From: Campylorhamphus procurvoides
Taxonomy: Eukaryota; Chordata; Aves; Passeriformes; Dendrocolaptidae
Reading direction: 5' to 3'
Length of the DNA stretch: 64,000 nt
Assembly (NCBI GenBank): GCA_013396655.1
Contig: WBMV01000073.1
Location: 356,738 to 420,737, forward strand
Shown here: in pieces, positions 9,740-21,600 of the stretch
How the letters are laid out: every line of letters starts with the position of its first letter
Numbering within the stretch: position 1 is the first letter of the stretch
Notes under the pieces: generated by a model
Databases searched by the model: none
What the model saw: only the letters and a program-made list of their open reading frames with translations
Told to the model about the DNA's origin: nothing
Translations under genes and position numbers: made by a program

Positions 9740-12700
9740 CTAAAAAGAGAGGAGGGCATCACCTCTGAGCACTGTCACCTTGCCTTAACACCAGCATGAG
9801 GTGGGAGGATGGCACAGGGGCACTTACTTGATGGCGTAGTTGCAGACGAGGAGGATGGCGTGTCGCCACGTGCTGCCCCACACCCGCACGTTGGCACAGG
9901 TGCCCAGGGCACAGCCCAGGCGGCTGGAGGTTGCCCACACCATCTGTTCCAGGACAGAGAACAGGCACTGTTGGTGTCCATCTGTCCAGGCATCCCACAG
10001 ACAATCACCCTGAGACCCCAGAACAGAGCTTTGTCCCACCAAGGAATCGCAAACCACCTGCCTGAATCTCTTTGGCCAGATACTGTCCCATCACGGGCGG
10101 TGCTTTGTCACCAGAGGGTGACTCTTTGGTCTCACTCTCCTGCCTAAAGCCTGCACTGCCTTGCAAGGGGCTGCCTTGCCAAGCTTACGTCAATGAGCAG
10201 CAGAGTCTGGGTCACTTCTCCAATTTACCCAAATTAGCTCCCAGACCTCACCCTGAATCACGGCCAGCAGCTTACCCTGCACACAGGCAGGTCGAGAAGA
10301 GGCAGAAGCTCTTCCTAAAGCCTCTCCAGGTTGAATTTCTCCCTTAAAAAGTGTATATTACCCTTTTACACCTCAGAGCATCCCTGAGCATCTCCATAGA
10401 TGAGCCACACGGGGATGCACATGCTCAGGTAAAGGTTGGAGCTGTGCAGAGAAGGTAATTAGGAGTTGGTACAGTTTTGCTACCAGGCAGAGGAGCAGGG
10501 GAGTTTTTCACCTTGTCCTAGCCCAGCTGCTGGGGGATGTGCCAAGGGATGAAGGGGCTGCATTCCCGGGGAGGTGAACACAGCTGGGTACTATAAATCT
10601 GCTCCATCACAGAGAAGATTCATTCTTGGCAAAGTACAAAGAGGCTTTTTTTCCCATTTGACCACCTTCAAGTTGCCAGTGGTGTAGTAAGGAGAAAAAG
10701 GCTAAAACAGGGAAAAAAAATCTTTTAAAAAAATAGAAACCTTCTTGTCAACTGGCCAGAAGGTCCCAGCTGCTCTTCAGTGGGTTGTGAGCCCCTGGCA
10801 TCTCCTTGCAACAGCCTGAATCCTGCAAGGGTCCAGGGCAGGAGGGCATTGCTGCCAGCTGCCTGCATCCCTCTGGTGGACACACTGCCAACTGCCAGGA
10901 CTGCTGACTGATCTGAAGGTGGCAGCTGCCAGGATTTGATCCCGGAAGATCAAAGAAGGGCTGTGAGCTGCACAGGGCCCCCCGTTTGGGTCCCTGGAGG
11001 GCTGTGAGGGGTTGCAGTGCTCACCTGTGTGTAGTGGCTGCAGACGGAGCCACTGCATTTGGAGGGGCATCGGGGGTTGCACTCTCGGGGGTGGGGGAAG
11101 GAGTAGTGCTGCTTCTCCTGGTGCCAGGATTTCACCATGTCCATGACAGAGCGGTACCTGCAAATGGTGCTACACGTAAGGTGGAACTCCTCCACATCAG
11201 AGGCCACGGGTGAAAGAGAGGAACAGAAGGCTCCACATTGAGGAAATGGGGGAGAGAAACTGTTTGGAGACAGGGCCTGTCAGGACCAAGCATTCCTGGG
11301 GAGAAGGGGGCAATGACATCCTTGCACCAAGCCCACTTGTGCCCAAGGCCAGAAGACCTGACCCCTGATGGAGGCACCTGAGATCTCAGCCATGGGGTGG
11401 AGATCTAGGACCCACATCCCTCTGGTCCATGGGCCTGGCAGAGAGAGGAGTAATGCAGCTGCAGCACCTCTGCTTTTCTATATTTACCCTTCTGCAAGAG
11501 CTGGACCCTTCTCCACCCCAGAGGGGCTTGGTATGCCTCTCATTTCAGTCCTGTGCAACCCCAGCTTGGAGCCTCCCTGCTCCTTGACTGAGGGGCTGCT
11601 GCTACTCCTCCTCCAGCACTGGGGGTATCCCAGAAGCTCACACTGCCCCCAGGGCACTCACCTGCCTGACTGGATGGAGAGGTTCTGCCCCACGTATTTC
11701 ATCAGCTCAGGGGGCCCGTGGTCCCACAGGCAACGTGCAGCCCACGCCTCTGCTGCCCTGGCCAGCCGCTCATCCCACACCTGGCCAGGGGAAGGGAAAC
11801 AGGCAGGCAGGAATTTTGGCTTCCCAGAGGAGGGAAGAGAAGAAACCTGCTCCCATGTGCTCAGGGAGCTTTCTGAGCACTCATGAGTGTCCAAAAAATA
11901 TGACCTACACATCAGGCTGGGAAATGCCCAGGGGAAGGATAGCAGTGTGTCCAGGAGTGATGGACCTACCCAGCTGCCACCACAACTCCTGGGCACGTTG
12001 TGTGCCCACTGCCCAGGCAAAGCAGGGATGCCCTGCAGCAGTGCAAGCCCTGTGTGTGTGATTTGATTCCCTCCAGAAAGGAGCTCCTGCAGAAGGTGGA
12101 GCTGAGCCCAGGGGTCAAACCCTGCAGTCCTCAGAGATGTCCCTCAGTACAGCCTTGGCCACAGACTGACCGGTGAGCTCAGCTGGTTCCTTCATACATT
12201 ATTTAAAGCTTCCTCACCCATCCTGAACTACTTTATGGAGTTGCCTGGGTGAATTATTTGGGAAGGCATGAATTTAGGCCAAGCAGGAAGCAGTGCAGGC
12301 ATGTCTGACCTGCTCTGGTACCCAGCAAGCCAGGTCACTGCATGCTTCTCCCAAACCAGTACCCAGGGACCACCCTGCTGCTCCATGGGAGCTCCAGTCC
12401 CTTCCCTGGGAGCAGAGCTGCACATGGCACCTCCTGCCCTGAGACTCCCACTCTGTGCAGGCTGGAAATCCCTCCTCTTGGTGGCTCACCGTTTCTCCTC
12501 CCTTGAGGGCTGGGTTAGGAGCTCCAACCAGAGTGAAGACAACTTGGGAAAAGCTCTGCCCAAGAGGACCCTTGTCTGGAGGTGCCCGATCCTGTGAGGC
12601 TGCACAGCCCCCCCTCTGACCCACTGCTGCACATTTTTTCTCCCAGGGGCTGGCATACTGGGCACACTCCTAAGGGACTGTGGAGCTTGGAATGGGGTCA

Positions 12701-13358
12701 TCCCTCCCAGCTGCAGTTAGAGGACAGGTTCCCACCTGGGACCCTGAACATTTTGTGTTTGTAGCCACCTTTCTTCTACCAGTGCTACCTCAGCTGGAGG
12801 GATCTGCCATCCCGCACACAGCAAGTTCACAGATGTACCAGACACAGGACCACAGATCCTAAAACTGCCCTCATGTGGAAACATCTCCTTGCTGGGACCC
12901 CATTTCTCCTGGCAGAGGCTGCATGGGTCTGCCCTGCCCCCTAGGACATGAAACATCACCTGGGACAGTGTTCAGCATCCTGACATCGCCATGGATGGGT
13001 GTCCCATCCCTGCTAGGTTGGGCTTCCACATCACAGGTGAGCCCCTCGACCCCACCGCAGCTGCAGACCAGAACTGCCCATCTGTAGCCTGACTCACCAT
13101 GTACTCCATGTTGGCAGCAGGGGGGGACACCTGCGCCCGCACTTGGTTGTGGTAATCCAAAATCACGCTCATGTCGTGGGGAGAGAGATATCGCTTCCTA
13201 CGGCTGCGGGGGACCCCCACACCCCACAGCAGCCCCGCGGCTGTGCCCCCCGGCGGGGACAGCAGCTCGGTCGCGTTGGGCAGCAGGAAGGAGCTGGACA
13301 GCTGTGTCACCCAGCAGCCCAAGGCGGTGAGGTACAGGTGCAAGTGGAGCACAGCCAT
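9607..13358 (-). CDS. R3HDML: R3H domain-containing-like, secreted CAP-family protein (5 coding exons)
   Basis: CDS = join of 9607-9739, 9828-9943, 11025-11157, 11662-11780 and 13098-13358 on the minus strand. It encodes 253 residues, the same length as human R3HDML as I recall it. Residues 1-23 look like a signal peptide. NAT at 28-30 is a possible N-glycosylation site. RSRRKR at 51-56 is a furin-like cleavage site before the CAP/SCP domain (about 62-210), which contains LDYHN (H70), GQNL (118-121), HYTQ (168-171) and [12 protein letters not shown] (202-213). A cysteine-rich tail follows (C225, C228, C236, C241). The family is secreted and related to PI16 and the CRISPs; its biochemical role is unsettled. 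The start chosen is the first ATG after a strong splice acceptor. All introns are GT-AG with matching phases. Despite its name, I see no clear R3H domain. It lies directly upstream of HNF4A P2 on the same strand, as in mammals. Confidence 0.95.
9828..9943 (-). other. R3HDML: R3HDML coding exon 4
   Basis: Residues 172-209 plus two bases of K210, [12 protein letters not shown] to LLVCNYAI. Acceptor ACAG; donor GTAAGTG. Confidence 0.93.
11025..11157 (-). other. R3HDML: R3HDML coding exon 3
   Basis: The last base of R127 and residues 128-171, [11 protein letters not shown] to CSHYTQ. It carries the CAP histidine H168 and five cysteines. Donor GTGAGC. Confidence 0.93.
11662..11780 (-). other. R3HDML: R3HDML coding exon 2
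   Basis: Residues 88-126 plus two bases of R127. It starts [14 protein letters not shown] and ends LSIQSG. Acceptor CAG; donor GTGAGTG. Confidence 0.93.
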
Positions 13359-13457
13359 GCCAGCCCTCCCGGGGGGATCGGTCAGCACCTTTCTGCTCCT
13401 GCCCGGAGTTAAGTGAGAACAAGGGGGATCACCGGTGCCTGCTGCAGGAGCGTGGAT
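13098..13457 (-). other. R3HDML: R3HDML exon 2 (5' UTR end plus first coding part)
   Basis: The acceptor is a pyrimidine-rich tract ending CTCCTAG just before 13457. The 5' UTR is 13359-13457 and coding sequence is 13098-13358 (residues 1-87). The donor after ATG is GTGAGT. Confidence 0.8.
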
Positions 13458-14059
13458 CTAGGAGAGAAAACAACACAGGCGCCGCTCAGGATTGCAAACA
13501 TCACTTCTCAAAATAAATGGAAATAAATTTTCTTTTTTTTTTCCTTTTCAAAACAAAGTTTTAAAATTAATCTCTTTAATAACCGCATTTATCACAGCAA
13601 GTTCCCCGGGAATGTCAGGGAGACGTTCGGGGAATTGGTTTTCTTGTTATTTCTTTAAGAAAAAAAAGATAAAAGCAGTAGAAAATCTCGCCGGGGTTTT
13701 CACTTATGGCACGTACCTGCGGGGCAGGGGCTAATTAGGAGCATGCTGAGAGATTCGCTGCAGCCGCCTGCCCTGTAACTTCCCAGGAGTTTGGTGTGTT
13801 GAATAAATCCCCAAGAACAAACAGAAATCTCACACAGATAAAGAAACGCACGGCAAGATTTAAAACCGTCGTCGAGAGATCCTAACGACTCTTTTATCTC
13901 GGGAAAAGAAAAAATAACCGCAGCAAAAGCAGAAATATTTTTGTTTAAAGGAAAAAAAAAGGAAAACGCTGGAATATGCGCTCATCCGTCAGCCGATGCA
14001 CCTCCGAGCATCCCTGCCAGCCTCTCCCGGAGCGGGAGGATGTTCCCCCGACTACGTAC

Positions 14060-14212
14060 CGTGAGGACCGAGCCAGGAGCGGCGGCGGCCGGCGGGGCTG
14101 ACCCGGGAGAAGAACCTGCTGAGCCGGGGCAGATGCGGGAGGTTTAGCTCAGCCCCGGCGGGCAGCCCGCTGACGCACAGGCTGCATCTTAACTCTTCCC
14201 CCGGGGAACGTC
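14060..14212 (-). other. R3HDML: Probable 5' noncoding exon of R3HDML
   Basis: A TATA-like motif sits about 30 bp before 14212 on the minus strand, and a GTACGT donor follows at 14054-14059. Splicing to the acceptor before 13457 would remove a 602-bp intron. The exon is GC-rich and carries a short upstream open frame (14149-14187, ATG to TGA, 12 codons). The start site is estimated from the TATA position only. Confidence 0.5.
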
Positions 14213-14240
14213 CTGAAGCTCGGGAGAGCCCCGCCAGGAG

Positions 14241-14247
14241 ATTTATA
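14241..14247 (-). promoter_or_regulatory. TATA box, candidate R3HDML promoter
   Basis: The minus strand reads CTATAAATC inside a CpG-rich block (about 13980-14560). It lies 0.9 kb upstream of the R3HDML ATG and is followed downstream by a plausible noncoding exon with a splice donor. Confidence 0.55.
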
Positions 14248-15570
14248 GGCTGGTGGATGGCTGCACACAGGCGCACGGAGCCCCGCACGGGGCCGGGGGG
14301 AGCGCGCAGGGCAGAGCGGGGCAGCTCCCCGCGCTTGGCTGGGGTTTCCTTCAATCCACCTACAGGGAGAGATGCCCAGAGTCACGTCTGCCCTGCTCAT
14401 CCCCCCAGCTGGGGTCTTGCTGGGAGCAGCGGGGAGGGAAGCAAATGCAGGTTGTCGAGGGATGGGGAGCGGGTTTTGCCCCGGCGAGGCAGCAGCGGGG
14501 CCGGCACTCACCAAAAGCCCCGGAGTCACCCCGCTTTGGTGCGAGCTGAGCAGATGGCAGAGATGTCTCTTTCTGGGGATGGCTGGGAGGGGGCCTGGTG
14601 ACCCTGTGTGCCCCTGGGCCACCAGCTCTATCCTTCAGAGATGAAGCCACTTGCCAGGCTGGGCATGTCATAGCCCACGGGGCCCACCTCTGCCCATGGC
14701 CCCACCACCAACCTGGGCCAGCAATGACCAGCCAGGGGCTTCTCAAGGGAAAGAAGCCTCAGTGGGCTGTGATCCCTGTACTGTGTCCAGGGGTTTGTCC
14801 CCAGGGAAGGGAAAGGGCTGCAGCAGTCTGAAAGCCATAGACTATCCTGCAGCATCAAGTGTGTTTCCCTACAAAATCCCACACAGTCACAATGCCAGGG
14901 ACCAACTGAGTTATTCTAGGTCACAAAGATGCCTGTTAGGCTGCAGGAGCTGCTTGCAATGCCTGTCACATCTTCCTTGCACTGTGCTTAGAGCCAGCGT
15001 GGGCGGCCACGTGTGAGCTGCAGAGGGGCTTGCTGCCATCATCCCCCTGTGCCACAGTGCCTCAGGTAAGCAAAGTGCTCGCCCCCCACTTCACTAGGCT
15101 TGGGTTCACCAGGGCACAGGCAGGTTTGGAGTCAGGATTTGGCTCTTCAGTTCATGAAGAGGAGCACCAAGGCCAAGGTGTCTCTCCTGAGCTGGTGGGA
15201 GGTCCAGAGAAGGACGCATGGAGCTGAGACCAGAGCATGGCCAGAGAAAAGCTGGTGCTCAGGCAGGGTGATGAGGAGGCTGCTGGGGGGAGAAGGAAAT
15301 CCCACAGCAGCAGCCTCTCACTGCTTGTCATCCTCACAGGCTTGGCTGGGACAAGAATTGAGGATCCCAGACACACAACTCCTGCCTCTGTGGGGACAGA
15401 CAGCCCACCCCAGAGTCCACCCAGCTGCCCCAGAAATCTGCTGTGCAACAGAAGCTGACCAGGAGGTCAGTGAGGAGCAGAGCTGAGCATGGAGCAGCAA
15501 TAACATGCAGGTGCTGAGCTGATGTGCTGTATCAATACAGCCTCATCCTGCTGTGAGTCTCTGACGTAAG

Positions 15571-15605
15571 AGCCCCCGCCGAAAGAGCCCCCGCCAAAGA
15601 GCCCC
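15571..15605 (+). repeat. Short GC-rich tandem repeat
   Basis: Two and a bit copies of an AGAGCCCCCGCC-type unit of about 15 bp. It is small and probably neutral. Confidence 0.6.
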
Positions 15606-16888
15606 CTGTGTATATTTTTCCTGGCATCCTCTCTCACATAAAGCAACTCAAGATGCTGTGGGCCCTCGGACCCACACTGAGCTGTGTGCTGGAGGGATAT
15701 TTCCATCCACTCCCCACCCTGTGGGTGGGATGATAAGTTGTGCCAGCAAGTAGACAGTGAAAATGCAGCTGAGGCAGCTCTGGCCTCACAGCACTGCAGG
15801 AGGGGATTCCTCAGTGCAGAGAGCAGCAGCACCCCATGAACCAGTAGGGCTGAACATGCTCTGGGGGGCTGTGCTGTGGGTGCTGGTGTTGGGCACATCA
15901 GGGTGTCAGGATGGCTCCCAGAACTCTGCAGGCTGCCTGGTCTAACCAGCTCAGCTTCACCTTCCAGCACCAGGCCACCCCAAAGGACCAGAGACATCTC
16001 TGCAGGTGCCAGGCAAAGTGCCATCCCCAGTTTGCCAGTGCTGCTGCCACCCCTATTTCATGTTCATGTATGCAGATAGAAGTGCCAGCTCCAGGGGCAG
16101 CCGCAGGACAGCCCTTTGTGCCACACCAGGGTGGTACACACTGGGACTGCCTCCCTCCGCTCAACCCCAGCTATCAAATCTCTCATTAGTGAGGCTGGCA
16201 AAGGCAGTTTCATTCCCAGCAGATTAAAAAGGCAGATAGGGACATGCAGCAGTGAATATCTTAACTGGGCAGGCTGGGAGGTGCAACCACCACCAAGTGC
16301 ACACCAAGGCAGGAAGGGCACTGGGGCTCTGTTGTGGAGAGTGGGTTTTTAGTGATTTATTATTTCACAAAAGACAGAAACCTGAGCAGCAAGTGCTTGT
16401 CCAGCCCCACGAAGTGCAAAGCTTTTCATCTGGTCTTCTTTTTATCCCCTTGAGTTTTTGTCTCCCTGGGGCTCAGGGAGTTCGAACCCACTGCAGCTTC
16501 CACTGCCACGCAGCAGCAGAGCCTCTGAGCAGAGGCAAGGCGAGGGTTTTGTCTTGGGTGCAGATTGAAAGCACTGCTTAATCAGCACTCTGTGAGACAA
16601 TCCAAATTCCAGGAACTAGAAGGGGTTTGTGTCCCTGCCAGGCGTAATATCCTGCAGCCCAGACTGGCCCGGCTGCCAAAGCACACGGTATCTACAGCGA
16701 GGACCTTGCTGGGAGCCAAGAAGCACAGGCATTCAGCTGGATACAGCAGCAATGCCGGCAAATTCCCATTTTAATGAGCACTGGAGGGGAGGAACAAAAG
16801 AGATAAATCACTGGGTTCAAGCACTCTCTTGGCAGAGACGCCCTCTGATGCTTTTATGACCAACAGACATAGCAGCTCACTCCAGAAT

Positions 16889-16950
16889 AAGCCATAATGG
16901 CTTATTATAATATATATATATAAATGGCTTATTATTATTATAATAATGGG
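16889..16950 (+). repeat. AT-rich (TA)n/(TTA)n repeat
   Basis: Two blocks, each beginning with ATGGCTTATTA, followed by TA and TTA runs. It looks like a small duplication with slippage. Confidence 0.7.
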
Positions 16951-18399
16951 ACTTGCAGGATTTCTGTCATGTTTGTTTCTTCTATCTGTTGGCTTTGGGC
17001 ATCACCCACCATATATCAAGGTGGCAGACAGTGACATGAGCCCACATGGGAATGAGCAGGGCTTTGCCCTTTGCTAAGGATCAGAACCTTCCATGGTCCC
17101 TGAGCATCCTGATAACTGGAGGATGTTGATGTGGATTTCCACAGCAGGAAATCTTTACTTCTTTCTTTAGTTGGGGTAAAATAAAAGAAGACTGAAGTCC
17201 TGTTTGAACAAAACTCTTCTCAGGTAATGCACAAACTCTGTTGCTCCAGTAAAATATTCCTCTCCTATGAAGTGGCAGAAAGACTCCTTCTCCGTCTTTG
17301 CTGGAAGATGTTAACTCACTCCAATCTCTCCCCAAAACACCACCAAGAGCTCCAGCTACGCTGGTGCCCACTCTGATAGGGAAGTGAGGCTTTTGATGGA
17401 TTTTTGCATTTCTGGAGCCCTGTAGAGGTCTAACACATCCAGAGCTTGGCTGCTCCTAATGCATCATGAAAGGAGATCTTCTTTCTGATTTAGAGGTCAG
17501 AAGATTTGATCTCCAAATCTTGTGATGTGAGAAAACTCAGGCTGACCACCTGTACATTCATTTGTGATCTCCTGGAAATTAAACACCCTACTGAGCTGTG
17601 AGATCAGTCCTGAAGTCTAAGGACTTCGGAGTCATCCTTCTTGCTAATTAGGACCAGATCCTTGTAAATTATGAAAACCTTTCTGAACCAAGCTGAACCT
17701 TGAGGAAGAGGTACTGGAAAAGTCCAATCTCATGCTGAAGAGGTGACCATCAACAGGGACAGGCAGTCAAATTCTCCTTTCATCTGCCTCCACTTCAGAT
17801 GTGATTCCTCTCATACCTCCCTGTTTCTGCTTGTGTATTTGCTAGGACGTGAGAAAAACTAAAAATAAAGGTGAAAAAAAGCCTTTCCCACTTTATTCAT
17901 AGCAATGCTGTGGGGACCCAGCAGTTGAGAGCATGGGCAGGATCCTGCAGTTGTGGGTCTGACCACCCAGGCTGGGCTCAGAGGGCAGCACAGAGCAGCC
18001 TTGCCCTCAGCCTGGCTCCAAACCCCTCTCCAAAGGCCACCTGGGCACTGCCCCCATCTCTGAGAGCTGTGACTTGCTCCTTTTGGTGGTGCAACTGGCC
18101 AGGTCCTGACAGGAGCCTGATCCTGGGAGCCTTAAGCACTAGCAGCAACCCTGGCTGAAAACACAGCAGGACTAATGCTTTAGTGTCACAACATAAAAAC
18201 CACTGAGGTGTCCATCAAGGCTAATGTGATCCTACTTGAACTCTTTGGTCAAGAGGTGGGTGTCAGCCCCCCCACCACTCTCCCTGTTTTCTGTGGCACT
18301 GTCAGAGCTGTGGTCCCCACCATCACCCTGAGACTGCCTACGGGGAAGCTGTGAAGGCCACTGGCTCCAGCCAGCACCAAGATATAATTGGAGCCTTTG

Positions 18400-18640
18400 A
18401 AAGGTGAGAAATTTTTCCGCCAGCTCTAGAAATAAATGTCTCTGAAGTGCTGTGGACGGTAGTTTCTCGCAAAAGTATTTTTTTACAGTAACGGGGCTAA
18501 GTTTAGAAATTCACTTAAATAACACGGAAGGTCCTCTCAGCACAATTTGGAAGATAGTTAATTTGCTGTTTGCTAACAAATTGGCGTTTGGCCCGGCGCT
18601 TTGGATGTGTGATGGTCTTGCTGTACTCCACTAAGGTGAG
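18400..18640. other. Candidate conserved noncoding element
   Basis: Composition differs from the flanks: AT-rich with scattered retained CpGs and motif-like strings such as GTTAATTTGC and GCTAACAAATT. No long frame and no repeat signature. Regulatory function is inference. Confidence 0.3.
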
Positions 18641-21600
18641 AAGAATCTCACAGCTCAGTGGGAAGAGGGACCCATCACACCACGTGTCAGCTGAAACTGA
18701 GATAGACCCAAACCTTGGAGCTGAACATCAGCTGAGACCCTCTCACCAGCCACACACAGGCTGGCACCAGGACCTGCTGCACCACAGCAGTGCTGTACCC
18801 ATCACCCCATCCCCACTGCACACCCACAGCTCACCCACACAGGTGCAGCCCACATCCAGCTGTGCCTACATACACGGACACCTGCCAGAAAGAGCAGCCC
18901 TGGAAACATAGTGATTGTGGGGGTTTTGCTGTGCTCTCCACATGTTCAACTTCCAGGCTCGGTGGTGGAAAACCCATCGGTCCCACCCAGGGGTCCCGGT
19001 GGGAGTTCCTCATCCCACCGGTCTGCACAAAATGCAGCATCTGGTGAGCTGAGATAATTTCTTTCCTCACCATCTGGCACAGTAGGTGCTACCTGTGTAA
19101 TGGCTGGGAATGCTGTGGCTCCAGCAAAGGGCTGGATCAGCTGCTGGACAGGGGCTAATGGATTGCAGCCCTCAAAGCCCAGACCCAGCAAAGTGAAGTC
19201 AGGACACTCTGGCAGCCTCACCATGTAATTTTCTTGCCTGGACGGGGGTGTGTCACAGCTTGACTGCAGCCCCTGTGTATTCACTCCCTTCCTTTTTTTT
19301 TCCAAGACCAAAATTAAGATAGAAACTGAGCATGGGTTCACACGCAGGTTTTTTGTGGCTGCACAGGGATGTCTTGTTCCTGTTGCTTCTCTTCTCAGAG
19401 TGGCCCCACTGCTCACGTGCCTGGGCCTCCAGTGGGGCACCAGCAAACACCCTCTGACTATCCCACCACTGCACAGTTCACTGAATCCAGCTGCAAAATG
19501 TTTTTGCCACAGAAAAATGCTGCTGTTGTTTGTTTGTTTGGCTCAGATTAAATAACGGTGGGGCTAAAAGAGTTGTTGCTTTTCCTCCCTGGCTCTGAAG
19601 GAAGAGGGGGATGGTTACAGTGGTTTATCATGCCTTGGGATGTTGAGAGGGGGTCTCCTGAGGGTGTTTTTCTCCCCAGGGTCTGCCTGGGGCATGTTCA
19701 GCAGGGAGGAGGATGCAGCTCAAGTGGGTGGTGATCACTCAAAGTTTGTCCAGATTTAAAAGCAGGCTCTGGTGAGCACAGGAAGGTGGTGCAGAAGGAA
19801 AGGCTCAGCACAGGAACTGTCACTGGCATCCAGAGGAGATGAAGAGGCTTTGGACAAGAAAGACGTGCCCATATAGGCTCTTGGGTGTATTAACATTTCT
19901 TCACAAGGTTGGGAAACAGCAGCAGTTCAGCTCTCCCCAGGGCAAACAGCTAACAGGTGAGATGAGGGTGAAATAAAGAAGCTTTTGATCTCCTGAGTGA
20001 CACTGAGCAAACCGTTTTCTGTACACATTTCTCTGTCCATGCTATCCCACTGATCACATCTGCCAGAGGGCTCTGAGGGTGCCATCGACCTGCCCAGCAT
20101 TAGCACCAGGTCCTGCCCTTCCAGGTGAGCAGGGCAGGACTACACAGGATTTCTGAGACATTTGCCAGTTCCTGGCATTGAAGCTGAAAGCTCAGTTTTA
20201 AAATCTCTTGCTGTACCTGCACACCTCAGGGCTTCCTGGCTTCTGCCTGCAGAATGTGAGGAGTTTGATGGACACTTTGAATTTCCCCTCCACTCTCCCA
20301 TAAAGGTTTATTGTGAATCTTTGCCAAGAAATCTCCCTTTTCCCATGGGACTTCCAAGCTTTCCCATGTCCAGATGGCTGGATCCAAGCCACTAGATTTC
20401 TCTCTGCCTAGATATGAAATCGCTCAGGTTCAACCATGGGGGCTCAGATGCTTGCAAGAAACATTTTGCTCAGAGCTGGATAAGCAGAAATTGAGAGTCT
20501 TGGGATGCTTTGAACACACCCAATACGGCAGCAATTCCCTCCACATCTCTCTCAGTGGGGACATGCCCTTCCCAGGGTCCTTCCGCCTCAACCAGGGACT
20601 GTGCTGACACATGAGTCCCCAAAAACCCTGGAACTGGAACACCTCATCTCAAGATGACTGGTCTGAGGGTGGTCTGAGTGCTGGCAGCTCCACTGACCCC
20701 GCGTCCATCCTTTGACGGACAAAGGGAGCGGGATGGGAGAATCCCTGCAGCTCCTTGGCATCTCTGTCCGTCACTCAGGCTGTGTCCATGCTGTGACAGA
20801 GTGGCTTGTGCTGATACATCAGTGTTAACCTGACCTTGCCCATGTGCCAGGAGTGATGGGGAGGGAACAGCAGCGGAGCTGGGCACACTCCAGTGCCAGG
20901 AGCACACATCCCATGGGGACCTGGCCTTGTGATGAGGATGAGGGCTGATAAGGTTCCTGCTGCCTCGTCCTCCCTGCTGCTGCCGCTAGTGGGATCGAGC
21001 AGGGGAGCCTGGTACAATCCAGCCTTCACCTTGCCAGCAGATGTGCTGGTGCCAGATCCCGCAGAGGCACCTGGCAGGCTGCAGGGAGGTGCTCGGTGAA
21101 GGAAAGGACAGAGCCCATCTGCCCCGAGGCCAGCATCTTGGACAGCAAACACTGAGCTCACCGAGACAGCTGTTGCCTTTGGCACGTCCCTCGCCCCGCT
21201 CCACTTCCCCGGCAGACGCGGAGCGCAGTTCCACCCCGGCATCCCGTCTGCTGCCCAGGTGTTGCTGCTGAGCTGAGCCTGCCTGTGCCTGGCTTTCCCT
21301 GCCTTGAAATGAGAGGAGGTGAGAGCACCGTGCCCAGAGCCTCCCCCAGCATCTTCCCATCCCATATTCCTCAGACACCCTCAAAGGCTTTGTGTATTCC
21401 CAGCTGGACCCCGTTACAGCTCCTGCATTTTCTTTTGTGTTTTCAACATCCAACCTCGGGTTCCTGAAAGGAAGGGAGAGTGGTATTGCCTCAGGGGCCA
21501 TGTCCAAGCTGGGATGGTGCAGGGTCAGGTTTGGGCAGAGGGGTGAGGAATGATCCTATCCCCATCCTTTGCATACTTCTCATCTGGCGCTCAGCTGTTT

